Shown piece by piece: positions 33,401 through 46,400 of a stretch of DNA of 64,000 bases. This DNA is from Nematostella vectensis. Taxonomy: Eukaryota; Cnidaria; Anthozoa; Actiniaria; Edwardsiidae. The stretch is taken from assembly GCF_932526225.1 (NCBI RefSeq), contig NC_064035.1, forward strand, positions 11,643,296 to 11,707,295, written 5' to 3'. Within the stretch, counting starts at the first letter, position 1; each line of letters begins with the position of its first letter. The position numbers and the translations under genes were made by a program. Under the pieces are notes generated by a model that saw only the letters and a list, made by a program, of their open reading frames with translations, was not told the DNA's origin and ran no database searches.

Positions 33401-36272
33401 GAAGGTGGTGATGAAGGTGAAAATGGCAGTTTAAGCAAAAAACAGAAAACAACTGGAGTAAAGAAGAAAGCAACCACACGGGTACAGCTTTACTTTAAAG
33501 CTCAATTAACTTATTTGGTACAATATGATACATAATATAATAGATTCATGTGGTTCTTGCTGTGCAGTTAGGGAATTGACTATTCATATCCAGAGTTTTT
33601 ATTCTATAAAGTTATTGCGGCTTGCCCTTTTTTGGGATCTAAAAAAAGTTAATGTTGCATATTTATTATAGAGTTTAATCACAATTTCGGCCATGTTATC
33701 TGAGGTACCTAGTGGTTACTGTAAATAATATATAAATATTTCTTGTACTGATGCACAGTATAAAGACTGTAAAGTCTTGACATACCAGCCAATGTATGCA
33801 AAAACCCACAAAAGAGAGCCAATAATGTGCAATTGCCTAATGTTTGCAATATGCTGACATGAGATATTTGTTTAATACACAGACACCCCTTATGACTTTC
33901 ACAGGCCACACCCAGGCTGTCTCATCAGTAGTTTGGATGGATAGAACAACTATATGCAGTGCCGGGTGGGACCACTGTATACGACTCTGGGATGCTGAGT
34001 CTGGCGTCAACAAACAAACTTTGGTACTTTTGGTTATCTTTTATTACAATTCATTTATGACAAACAAAATAATATACAGGGTTTAGAATAGAAAAACATC
34101 TATCTACTTTTTTTAGCAGTATCCACAAGGGTCACTATAATTCTATGTCATGTGATGTGTAAACTGAATTTAAATGCAATTCACAAACAAAGTATAGTAT
34201 ATCATATGAAAGATCCTAATATTTAGATCTAAGGACTAGATTTATTACTCCATTTATTTAATACATCTTTATTGACTCAGAAGTATAAAGTTGTTACAGT
34301 TACATATCTATATGTGATATTTATGGTACATGTTCTTTTTTGAAGACTGGCTCCAAGGTATTTTGTGAAATTGCTTACTCTGCACTAAATCAATGTTTGG
34401 CATCTGGGAGTGCTGACAAGTATATTCGACTCTGGGACCACAGGGCTGAAGGTTGGTGTGAATACTGTACGTCCCTTGTGTCCCTATCTCAACATTAAAA
34501 TAAAATGTCTCACATACTTCACGTAAATAGCAATATTCAGAATATTTGCAAAGATTTTCATTAGTTTAAGGGAGAGGAAATGTTAAGGTGGCAGATAAAA
34601 ATGCTAGAGATTCCAAGGTCTGAGTCAGCCTTGCATGCCTGGTGATGTTGCCTTTCCAATATAACCGACTTTGGAAACCTGGTGAAAAAAACCTTTGAAA
34701 ATGTTAATAATGATTTAAATTTATATAGTGTATTTCTCCTTACACATCCAAGACCAAAGGGTTTTAACCCAATTTTTTTTAATCAATCAATTTTTTTAAT
34801 AGCCCATACTGCAGACTAAAATCATTTTTCCTTAGAGTTAATTGAATTAGTTCTGTTGTCCTTATGTTATTGTCTGTTAATATTTTATTAGATGGCCAGG
34901 TTGTCAGAGGCATATTAACATCACCCCAAGGATGGGTTTCTTCTGTCTCTTGGTCTCCTAGCAACCAGTTTGAACTCGCATCAGCTTCATATGACACAAC
35001 TGTAAAAATATGGGACACACGCAGGTACAAGAATTTCAGCTTTGCTAACATTTTGAAACACTATAATTTGCATATATGTTGTGAAACTTAATGCAAATAC
35101 AATAATTTCCACAACTGTAGTCCCAATGGGCCAATGGCATTGTTGATTGATGGTGTCCAGCATTGTGTGACAGAAACTAAAAGCAGCTACAAGGAGACTT
35201 TCTAGGCTAGAGCTTTTGGTTTTTCATTTTCTTTTTTGTTTAATGTTCGATTTTCCTGTTCTTTTTTGCTATTCGAAAGAGAGGAGGAGAGGTGTGTGAA
35301 TACTGTCACTTCTCAGTATCTGATAGTACTAGAAAAAAATAAGATTTTTGTAAGTTTTGTCCTGGCTTAAGTATTTGTAAGACATTAACCTGATGAGCTA
35401 ATCATAAGTACAAAATTACCACCTCAAAATAAGAACTACATCGTTTTGTCATCTTTTTGCCTTGGAGTAGTGGCATGGCAGAGTATTTACAGTAACTATG
35501 GCCAATTAATGACTATATTTTTTAGAACGATTTGTGGTAACTTACAGCGCAACCATTAAAACCATGAACACTTTCAATATGGAGTGTTTTTTTTTTGTCT
35601 GAAGAATCATACGCGACACATATAGATGAGATACTGGGACACATTCTTCTAGTTGACTGTTTGAATATTTCCCAAGTGATTTATCTTGGTTTCCTGTGCT
35701 CAAGATTTTACTGGTCGTGCTGTAATTCTAATTCTTATTATTTGAATGTCTCTGTTTGCAGCCCTTATACACCACTATACACGCTAACAGGCCATCAAGA
35801 TAAAGTAATGTGTGTGAGATGGTCTTCTTCTCGTGTAAGTATAAATCTTTGTAGCCCTAATATCAATGAAAATAGTACAGAGAATGCATGCAATCTTTGT
35901 GAAGCTCCTAAATAATGAATTATCACAAACAGCCCATTTTCGAAGGAGGGGGGGAGGGGCAAAGCAAAGGGAAGTGGTGGTTGGTAGTGGATGTGGAGCC
36001 GAATATCCTAAAACCCTAGAAAAGCAATAAGACTAAAAAAGACCCTAACCCACTAACCCAGTGTGTGATGGAAACAAGATCAATACAGGTTTCAGTCTCT
36101 TCTTAAATTAAAAACCTCATCAGAATAGTGACATGCACTATATTTTGCTTCACTTTAATAGCATCTGATGAGCGGTGGGACAGATAACCAGTTGATTCTG
36201 TACCTGTGTGGCAGTAATGGATGGCGAGTCGAAGGGTCAAGTAAAGGGGATATACAAACAACAACAGATTAG
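27443..36272 (+). CDS. WDR12: ribosome biogenesis protein WDR12
   Basis: Fifteen coding exons: 27443-27492, 27713-27807, 28359-28480, 29138-29244, 30770-30819, 31042-31107, 31262-31320, 32704-32799, 33250-33295, 33390-33481, 33883-34023, 34346-34451, 34892-35024, 35762-35834, 36162-36272. Total 1347 nt, 448 aa (human 423). WDR12 works with PES1 and BOP1 in the PeBoW complex, needed for 28S/5.8S rRNA maturation and 60S assembly in the nucleolus. The N-terminal NLE domain is seen in [19 protein letters not shown] and [20 protein letters not shown]40 repeats follow, with [36 protein letters not shown], a basic insert [67 protein letters not shown] and SGGTDNQL. The C-terminus is about 20 residues longer than in human. 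The ATG is the only one upstream of the conserved start in that frame and has a good donor 50 nt on. All splice sites are GT-AG. Confidence 0.95.
27824..28127. mobile_element. MITE in WDR12 intron 2
   Basis: Terminal inverted repeats CAGGCCCGTACCCAGG (left) and its near-inverse CCTGGGTATGGGCCTG (right), flanked on both sides by TCATA, a five-base target duplication. The core has paired C-rich and GGTCCATTTT-CGGA words, also partly inverted. It sits only 16 bp past the exon 2 donor. No transposase. Confidence 0.85.
29526..30410. mobile_element. diverged inverted-repeat element in WDR12 intron 4
   Basis: ACAAGGCTCGT ... CCCAAATCATGAAAAT ... ACCACTATA near the left end recurs inverted at about 30320-30400. 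Within it, TACCGTATTTCCCAGCTTAT at about 29616 looks like one end of another, TA-flanked element whose partner end is not found. A perfect short palindrome of AGAGAAAT lies at about 30290-30314. Confidence 0.55.
31341..32472. repeat. 25-bp minisatellite in WDR12 intron 7, about 45 copies
   Basis: Tandem 25-bp units made of TACTGACTGTGCCTGTCC followed by AATGTAG, with scattered substitutions (CAT for CCT, GGAC for GTAC). It starts about 20 bases after the exon 7 donor and fills most of the intron's first half. In the sense strand each unit holds a TACTGAC branch-point-like word, a pyrimidine-rich piece and a TAG, so it resembles a miniature 3' splice site. The open frames of 117-350 codons on the minus strand arise because 25 is not a multiple of three and the unit lacks minus-strand stops. 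Confidence 0.96.
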
Positions 36273-36996
36273 AAGCTTATCAGAGAGCCATTCTTCTAAG
36301 CTATCCAACATAGATCACAAGACTTTTTTTAGTGATTTCTGAGAACTCATGAAATTTCTGGTTTCTGAGAACTCATGAATCAGACAAGCCAAGAAAGATC
36401 AATGGTGATTTTTAGGTCTTTGGAATTCTTCCAATCATGTTACAATAGATCTCACATAAATGGGACTTGTGATTTTTGTTTGTTTTATTAAAACCTTTGC
36501 AAATAGCACCGACATTGACAAGATGGTGGTTTAAGGGGGAGGGGTGGTTGGTGGTTTCAGGGGAGAGGGGTGGATTCAAATCCTATTTATAAGAACGCAG
36601 GGATTTTATACTGTTCAACAAATTTGTTGTCGGTTGCATATATACCACTTGAAACCCGTTGGTTTAACCCCCCCCCCTGCCCCTCCTCTTTCGCCGCCCC
36701 TGTGCTGAGAATCATCCAATGTGGTGTTAATGGCCTGTCGCTGTACTAGTATTCAAGTTTCATTTAGGTGAGTGTTCCATTTAGTTCCATGTTATTAGAA
36801 AGGAATGGTTGCACAGAGAAGGAACATTCTGCAGAGGCACAATATTTTGTTTAAAAAAGAGACCATGTACTTTTTATTGAAAAAACAGTATTAGACATTT
36901 TCTGAATGCAACATTTAAAACCGACAATAATAGGTGGTCTATTTTATGAGTAAAAAAAATATAAAAAAAGATCAAGACGTTAAAGCACACTAGCAT
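36273..36996. other. tail-to-tail intergenic space WDR12 / ABCB1
   Basis: Contains the 3' UTR of WDR12; ATTAAA at 36487-36492 is a possible polyadenylation signal. A direct repeat TTTCTGAGAACTCATGAA occurs twice at about 36336-36378. G-rich and C-rich stretches follow at 36530-36690. No gene seen. Confidence 0.45.
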
Positions 36997-37002
36997 TTTA
37001 TT
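36997..37002 (-). terminator. polyadenylation signal of the ABCB gene
   Basis: AATAAA on the minus strand, about 460 bases after the ABCB stop codon. It is the best-placed canonical signal in the downstream region; usage is not proven. Confidence 0.5.
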
Positions 37003-37458
37003 CACAACAATTTAATTACACATCCCTGAAGCTGAACTACTAATGAGTAGTCAGCACTCATACTTATACTCATTATAAACAAAATGAAACGTTTACTTAA
37101 AATATAAATAAAATATTTTAAATACTTAAAAGAAAATTTTGAGTACATCAGTTTCATAACTGTTTTAAATAGCTTATACATATCTTGAAAAATATATCTA
37201 CAAACATTTACACTTAAAAATATTTAAATATTGCTCAAAACAACGTATACTGTAGTTCTCAGAAAGTAGACTTAATGGTGAATAATATGAGAAGTTCTGG
37301 GAAATGTTCTATGTAGTGTTATTGGATTACTTAAAGTATAAATATATTTACAAATACTTAAATACATTAAAAACCTGCGTAAAATTGAGGATTAAAACGG
37401 CTAACAAGTTTACTCTTGTTACTGTCTGCAGATGAGCTCGGCTTAGTATAGTCATATA

Positions 37459-40400
37459 TCACGCGGGATTTTCTGTAGTGACCATCTGTGCAGTAACTAG
37501 CCCGGTGTATATTCCGTTCATGGCCATCAACTCCTGGTGTGTGCCATGCTCTGCTACGCGCCCATGGTCAATGACACAGATCACGTCTGCATTCTTGACG
37601 GTGGAGAGGCGATGTGCGATCATGATCACTGTACGACCCTCACTAGCAGCGTCCAAGGCGTCCTGGACAACCTACAAAGAAGATGTGTCAGGGATATTAA
37701 CATCTACAGTGATACATCCTTTTTTACATGTTCCAAGTTAACAAGAACTGTGTTTTGTGTACTGTGCCCATGATGGCCATCCACGCTCTTTGTACAGTGT
37801 AGGTCATGATCTTTCCACGCTCTCTACATCGTAGGCCATGACCTTTCCACGCTCTCTGTACAGTGTAGGCCATGACCTTTCCACGCTTTCTGTACAGTGT
37901 AGGCCATGATCTTTCCACGCTTTCTGTACAGTGTAGGCCATGATCTTTCCACGCTCTCTGTACAGTGTAGGCCATGACCTTTCCACGCTTTCTGTACAGT
38001 GTAGGCCATGATCTTTCCACGCTCTCTGTACAGTGTAGGCCATGACCTTTAAACGCTCTCTGTACAGTGTAGGCCATGACCTTTCCTACTTGCTCTCTGT
38101 GTAAGGTGTGGACATGACTTTACGTCTTCACTCTCTGTGTACAGTGTGGACATGACCTTACTATCTTGCCCTCTGTACAGCGTGGTGATGCCCTAACCTT
38201 CTCGCTATCACCCTCTGGTCTCGGTGCCCAGTGTGACCATGACCTTACCTTCTTGCTCTCTGTGCCCAGTGTGGCCATGACCTTACCTGCTTGCTCTCTG
38301 GGTACAGTGTGGCCATGACCTTTCCTGCTTGCTCTCTGGGTACAGTGTTGACATGACCTTACTATCTTACTCTCTGTGCCCAGTGTGGACATGTCCTTAC
38401 CTTCTCGCTTTCAGTGTCCAGTGCTGATGTGGCTTCGTCCAGAAGTAGTATAGGCGGGTTCTTGACCAGCGCACGCGCAATAGCGATTCTCTGTTTTTGA
38501 CCACCAGAGAGCAGTGTGCCTTTGTCTCCAACTTCTGTCTCGTAGCCCTGAATGTACAAAATATCCTAATAAAAATGAATGTCCGGCAAAGCGGCATGCC
38601 ACGTTGTCGCAAGAACCCTTGCAACGGACTCGTATGGAGGTCAACAAAAATACGGCAACCACACGTATAAAGCGTCCGCTACAAGAAGGTTAAATTTCTT
38701 TGTCAAAAAACAATAAAGGTGCACACTTCACCGCACTTCCCGGGATTTTATGTCCTTTTTTTAAACCCAAGGATGTGTGAAGAAATGATAACACCTGAAA
38801 AACTCCATCTGTTATCATCTTGAGGAATCAACTGCCAAATAAGATACGTACGTGCACGATGTGAAAAAAAAAATACCTTAGGCAGTCCACTGATAAAGTC
38901 GTGAATATTGGCGGCCCTGGCTGCAGTCTCTATCTCCTTCATGGATACCTCACGGCTGTTATCTCCATACGCGATGTTCTGCGCGATGCTGTACCCGAAC
39001 AGGACCGGTTCTTGCGACACAATGCCGATTTTGGAGCGAAGCCACTTGATGTTCAGCTGGCGAACGTCCCTATTATCAACAGCCTAAAACACATGGTCAA
39101 TATCAATTGAAACATTGAACAATCAAAGTAAAACATTACCGGTAAACATGGGCCAACATTGGCGAACATCAAACACCAGTTGAAAAAAAAAATCATGTAT
39201 GTCAATGAAATTAAGCTTGCCGTGTGACACACACCTCAAGTTCAGCACTCTGGTAGGTGTATATCCCCAATGCCAACATCAAACAGAGTTGCCTACAACA
39301 CAGTCTATTGTACTAATGAAATCTTGTACCGTAGGCTACACACACCGGGTAAACGTCAAGCACATAAAGTAAATAAACGGTGGTGTTTAATTGAGGGACT
39401 TCCCAGACCAGACGTGCGAGTTGCTGTCAGAATCTCATAATTACGGTTTTTATTGCACGATAGGCACAGAAAAAATACAAACGTTGAAGGGTGATTTTAA
39501 GGATGGACATATCTTATTCTTACCACTTTGCCCTCCTCGGGATCATAAAAGCGCTCTAACAGCGAGACGGTCGTGCTCTTTCCACAGCCACTGGGACCGA
39601 CAAGAGCTAGCGTCTGTCCTTGCTTCACCTCCAGGCTTAAGCCACGCAGCACCTTCACGTCTGGGCGGGCAGGGTATCGGAACCGAAGACTTCTCATTTG
39701 CAATGTTCCCTGAACTGTGGACTGAAGGAAAAGATAGAGATTCGGCGCATGGTCATCATAGTGGGTGCGGTAATGCATCCTTCTCACTTGTCGTGCATTT
39801 CTAATTCTTCCGGTGAGTTAGCCAGACGCGGTGGCGGCGAAGGGAGGTGTTGACAAGGAATAGGGTCCGGTGAGTTGAGCCAGAGGCGGTGTAGGCAAGT
39901 TTTTTTGTTTTGTTTTTTAGCTTTAAAAACAGTTTCAAAACAACGAAACTGACCGTGGAAGCTTTACAGCAGGACCAATTACGTAATTAGTAATTATTTA
40001 AAAACAGACCACTACTTACAGGGGTAAGGCCCTCGTCGGATGCGCTATCAATGACTGGGATGCGGTCAACAAGCTTGAAGATCCTGGCACCTGCCACTTT
40101 GGCCTTGAGATAGTCAGGCGAGAAGGCGAAAAGCTCTCCAGCAACCATTCCGGCAATCATGATGCACATGACCACCCTGACGAAAAGAAGAATTCTCATT
40201 AGCTTTAGAAGTACCATTACAGCCATGGCGATTTCTCTTTGGACTTTATAGTTACGATTATGAAACTTCGGACAATGTCATTAGATCTTTATTTATGATT
40301 TCAATATTTGTCGATTGGAATGTAGTACCCTCTGATCTTTCATAGAATTAAAGTTTCAGTCAAAAGCTGAAGTCTGTTGAGATCAAATAATTCAAAGAAC

Positions 40401-43400
40401 TCAACAAACAAATGAAATATTCATATCAGGCAATACCGTAGAGTCCAGATTATGTCTATAAGACTGTGCCCTTACTTCATAACTTCCTCCATGGTCATCT
40501 CTTTTTCGACCATCAGATGTGCACCGTACCGGAAACACGCGGCGAAACAGAAGTACATGATCGCTTCCGTCACGCCATACCCGGCACCAAATAAATGTGC
40601 ACGGACGACGGCAGCCCTAGAAGGTAACAAGGATGATACATTAGTCTTTCTAATCTAGTCAATCTATCTCCTTTCTATGAGGCTAGACGTATCTCTCACC
40701 TATGAGGCCTGACTAGTGTCTGGGCGTATCTTTCGAAGAATGTTTTCTCCCTTCCCAGTATAGCGATCGTTCGCACGTTCTCAAAAGCTTCTACAGCAAC
40801 CTAAAATATAAGGAGAGCAGTGATGGTGAATATGTTGTGCAACAGAGCAAGCTACGATGTTTTGTCGTTGGACTTACGATATGCTACCACGAGAGTTGTA
40901 ATGTGCTATGACTTTATGGCACTCTTTATGGTGCCGCTGTTGCTACCGTAACAGTAACAGTATACTGGTAAATAAGATCACGACAAGACGGTAGAACAAA
41001 CCTTCCCCGACTCTATGTAGTCGTTTTGACCTCCAGTATCTCCAGTGTACCCCTTGATCTCTAGAACGCCACCGATAGCAAGAAATGGTACAAAGGCGAT
41101 CACAACGAGAGTCAGCTTCCAGCCGTTGATGAAGGCGTAGATAGCGGAAGCTATAACTGTTGAGATGCCAGTTGCGATGGTCCCTAAACGAGAGCCGGCA
41201 GCCTGGCGGATAGCAAAATAACGATTTGCAATGTGACGTAGTATTCGTAAAAATACAAGTTTCAAGTATAAAAGGCCCGTAGTTTGTAAGTAACAGAGAA
41301 CTTGAAGTCTAGTGGATAGCAAAAATGATCGGTTAGTAGGGCGTCGTATTCGGAAGAATGTTGCATTAGTAAAGGTATTCGTTCCAAGAGCCTGTTAATA
41401 AAAGATAGCTTGCACTTAATCGCAAAAGTGACTAATAAACTCCTTAATAGTATGCCTTAAGAGGCTGAGTTCTAATGGTTCTGGGTGTAAAGGTCCCATT
41501 ATGCTATCCACGTATCCGGCTTATTGAAGACTACACAACACTTGACTTTTGCTTTACTATACCCCTTTGACATCAGACGTATGGGTCGCCAGCGCTGTCG
41601 TGAGAGCCCCTGTAGAATGCAACGGGTCGTCAAAGAAGGCTATCTCCTGTAAAACGATGATAAAAATCTTGTTTTGGATGATTTTCTGCGCAATTGTCGG
41701 GGATAAGCCCACGGTACATACCTGACGCAGTAATGCTTTCAAGGACATGCGCCTAAGCCTAACAGTAAGCGCTTCGCCAGACAATGCAAACATGTAATTC
41801 TGAAAGCAAAATATATCTCAATTAGCACATAGGGCATAAAACTGTTTTGTGTTTTGTATCTCACAGAACATTTATGGATTTTTATTTTCTAGTATTTTCT
41901 AGGAACTGGCTTTAATTTTACCTGAAAAAGCTGAGTAAAAAAACTGATTCCTCCCATTGCCAGAAACATTAGCGCCCAAAATGTCGCTTCTTCCTTCGCC
42001 TTGTCCTTCTGGTCGGTTATGGTGAATACCTTAAATAAAAGAAAAAAACAGACGTCATATCTGGATTCATAGGTGACCTCAGACGAAGCGTATACTTACG
42101 GTAAGTATTTCACCGAGACAAAGCGCGAATCCGAGAGGCAGGAATCCATTTGCCATGGCGGACAGGGCACCAATCGCGATGAAAACCCACTCTGGAGAGT
42201 TTAGTTTCAGGATGCGTAAGAAGGGTGCTGGCTCCACTTCTTCCTCTACAATCTTCTCTTTTCCCTGTGGAGAAAAATCGGAGAAAATAATGAAACAGTT
42301 TACAGGTAAGTTGTATGCTCCAAGTCGCTTTTTTAGATTTTGCGTAATCGCGATCTAGTGGGTATTTGCACGGTTTCGATTTTAATAAGCATATTGCCGC
42401 GAAAAATAATGACGTTGATTTCTTCCTTTCCAATTTCAAAGAGCACGAACAAAGGACTTTGGAAATGTCTAGCTAACAATTTTTCATGGGATGGCGACAG
42501 ACTTCGACAGAAAGGGAAGAACTAATGTGCAAAGTTTGTGTCTGAAGCTAAAGTTGATTATAATGATGTTGGCAAAGCAGATCAGACTCGTACCCAGTCG
42601 CCAAAATGAGAAGAAACTAAGAAGGAATAAGGGAAACATAATCCCTTCTAAGTTTCTTCTCATTTTGGCGACTGGGTACGAGTTTGAAGCAGATGACGTC
42701 CGTGCTACTAAATGCAGTCTACGAGGGATACAACTGACTTTTGAAATTAGAGTCAATTGTCCGAAGTTAGGCGTATTTAGGAAAATAAAACTTAACAGTA
42801 CTTTTCCTAAAAAAAATTGAGAATTACGTGAAATCTCTCCCAACTGACCTTCTCACCGTGGCTAGTAGTCCGGCGCAGTGCAGAAGAAATCCTTTGAGAC
42901 GCTCGAAGGGATACTCTGCGGTCGAGATGACTCGGCGTATCATCGCTATTGATGGACATACTGCGCACAAACTTGATCGCTGCAGTGGTCTCTAAAATAT
43001 CGACAGCATCACACCATTTAGCATTTTTGAGATTTTGAATATCCCGCATCTGACATAAAAATGCTCAAGTTACATCTCTCACCTTTGGTTTTAACATCAT
43101 CAACGTCTTCTGCAGCCTCGTCTCCCTCTTCTTCAAATGCCTAAAGTAAAAGGACCATACATGTATATTAATGTCAAACTCAAGACAAGACTCAAAGACA
43201 TCCCGTGGGTCTCTAAAATATCGTGGGCCTTGACCTAAAACCAAGAATTGTGGGCCTTGACCTAAAACCCAAGTGTTGGCACTGCCAAACGTAAATTATC
43301 GTTAAGCCCATAGGAAACAGCGTCATTATAAGCCTCTGTTCTTGCGCTGTTTCACATTTATCACGTTTCATAAAGTTTTCATAGAGTTAAAAAGTGTGGG

Positions 43401-46400
43401 TCCGGTGTGTGCCTTGTCTGACACCTCTACAGTCAGAGAAACAAGCCAACAAAAATTAATTTTATAGATGACATTTTGACATTCTAACCACCCCTATGCA
43501 GAGAATTTAGCCTTTGTACAAAATCCACTTCAAGGGAAACTCATAAGAACGCGCATTTTGATTGATTTACCTGTAAGGTGACAAGTTGTCGGTAGACGCC
43601 ATCAGTGGCCATCAACTCGGCATGGGAGCCCGTCTCCACCACCACCCCATTATGAATGGCAGCGATCATGTCTGCATTCCGCACAGTGGATAAGCGATGG
43701 GCGATCACCAGGGTAGTACGACCCTCACGCGCCTATTAACACAGCAGACGCAAGTAATCGCACTGAGCAAATAATCGCACTGGTCAGCATAGCCTCGGCC
43801 TGGTCACTTGTCTGGACTGACCTTGTCTAAGACTTTCTGGACTGAACTTGTCTAAGACTGTCTGGACTGACCTTGTCCAAGACTGTCTGGACTGACCTTA
43901 GACTGTCGGGACTGACATTGTCTAAGACTGTCTGGACTGACCTTAGACTGTCGGGGCTGACATTGTCTAAGACTGTCTGGACTGACCTTGTCTAAGACTG
44001 TCTGGACTGACCTTGTCTTAGACTGTCTGGACTTGTCTAAGACTGTCTGGACTGGCCTTGTCTAAGACTGTCTGGACTGGCCTTGTCTAAGACTGTCTAG
44101 ACTGGACTTGTCTAAGACTGTCTGGACTGGACTTGTCTAAGACTGTCTGGACTGGCCTTGTCTAAGACTGTCTGGACTGACCTTGTCTAAGACTGTCTGG
44201 ACTGGCCTTGTCTAAGACTGTCTGGACTGGCCTTGTCTAAGACTGTCTAGACTGGCCTTGTCTAAGACTGTCTAGACTGGACTTGTCTAAGACTGTCTGG
44301 ACTGGCCTTGTCTTAGACTGTCTGGACTGGCCTTGTCTAAGACTGTCTGGACTGGACTTGTCTAAGACTGTCTGGACTTGTCTAAGACTGTCTGGACTTG
44401 TCTAAGACTGTCTGGACTGGCCTTGTCTAAGACTGTCTGGACTGACCTTGTCTAAGACTGTCTGGACTGACCTTGTCTAAGACTGTCTGGACTGGCCTTG
44501 TCTAAGACTGTCTGGACTGACCTTGTCTAAGACTGTCTGGACTGACCTTGTCTAAGACTGTCTGGACTGACCTTGTCTAATGCTGCCTGGACTACCCGCT
44601 CACTCTCAGTGTCCAGGGCTGAAGTTGCCTCATCTAGGATCAAGATGCGGGGATTGCGCACCAAGGCACGTGCAATGGCTACACGCTGTTTCTGTCCCCC
44701 ACTGAGCTGAGATCCTTGCTCACCAACCACTGTCTCGTAACCCTGTGGAAGGACAAAAAAATAACCATGTTATCGTATCGGAGTGATCAACCTAACCTGC
44801 CTAAAAGGCTCTAAGAAAGACTAGGGGGAGTGGGAAATAAGGATTGAGACAAAGAAGATATATATATTTTTATTTTTGTTTTAAATTAAGTCACCTTTGG
44901 TAGTTTAGTGATGAAGTCGTGGGCGTTAGCCATTTTCGCTGCTTGTTCTATTTCTGCCTGAGTGACACCGTCCTGACCATAGCGAATGTTCTCTGCAATA
45001 GTAGTCGCAAATAGGGCAGGCTCCTGACTGACTACTCCGATGCGCTGTCTCAGCCAATGCAGGTTAAGTGACCGGATATCTGTACCGTCCAAGCAGACCT
45101 GAGAGACATGGGTAATACATCCTGTGATATCTAAATTTCACAATTGTTAATCACTCTCATTCTCTCTGTGTGTGTTCTCCCATTGGTTACGGACTCATGG
45201 ATTCCAACAACATGTTGGTTTTCATTGCATGTTTCATGCCTCAGTAAAAATAGAGTGGTTTTGTTGACAATTCAAGCATTAGGCCTTTGTCATTTTCTCA
45301 AACGAAGGGCTAAACCTCGAAACGTCAGCAAAACCATTCTATTCTCACAGAGGCGTAACACATACCATTTAAACATTTTATTAATTTATTCGCCACCTAG
45401 TTATTCTACAGCTTGTCTTTTGTTTTTCTAGTCATACAGCTCTTATTGTCATCTTGTGGAAACCAGCTTTGATTCTTCAGTCATTGACACACCAAAATAC
45501 TATCAAAATCAAACTGAGAGAGAAGATACAAAAACATGACAAAAATATGCAATATTGGTAAATGTGATCTAAAATGCATGATGTGTTTTGCAATAATCCT
45601 AAGGATAAGCAGGCAGAGAAGTAATGTAGACATTTTTTAAAGTAAGCTGGAAGTTTTGATATGGCTTTTGAACAGGGCTTTTATGGAATTACGCGGAAAA
45701 GACCTCAAAATTATGCGATTTTTTTGGCTAAACTAAGCGGAATTGCACAGTAATGCTTTTTAATTAAAATTTTCGCGATTCATTACTGAATTACGCGCTA
45801 ATTACACGGAATATCAACTATAACGTCAAACTACATTTTGTACAGAAGGAAAACACGAAATAACTTGAAGCTCCGCTCGTCTGGCTGAGCATCACTGGAC
45901 GAGAGAAGTCTGGAGATCCTGGTACCCAGGGAAAGGCCTTCGCAGCTTAATAGCAAAAGAATGCCTATCATTTTATTTGTTGTTTTCAAAATTCAGTTCG
46001 AAATACCGCACTCTTACGAAGAATATTTGTCTTTTTTACGAGGGTAAGAAACCTAAAAGAACACATCAGCTGTGCAATTAAATGATCTGTCTTTCAAAAT
46101 TAAGCCAAATTAAGCGTTTTGTGGATTACGCAGAAAAAGCCAAATTATGCGCTTCCGCACAAGCGCATAATTCCAGAAGCTCTGTTTGAACATATGATAT
46201 GCTTTTTGACGGTTAAACATTTCATGAAACGTTTACTTACAGATCCATTTTCTGGGTCATAGAATCGCTGAATAAGCTTGATAACAGTGCTTTTGCCACA
46301 GCCACTCTCGCCAACCAGTGCAACAGTCTGACCACTTCTCACAGTCAGACTCAAACCATTCAGCACCTGTATGGGCAACATGGTGTCAAGTATTATATTG

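Noticed and set aside
37724-38392. Repetitive minus-strand frames of 60-117 codons
   Set aside because: They translate the intron 25 array of the ABCB gene and overlap each other in all frames.
39808-39890. Duplicate TCCGGTGAGTT-AGCCAGA words in an ABCB intron
   Set aside because: Only two copies of about 25 bp, with no ends or structure; not enough to call an element.
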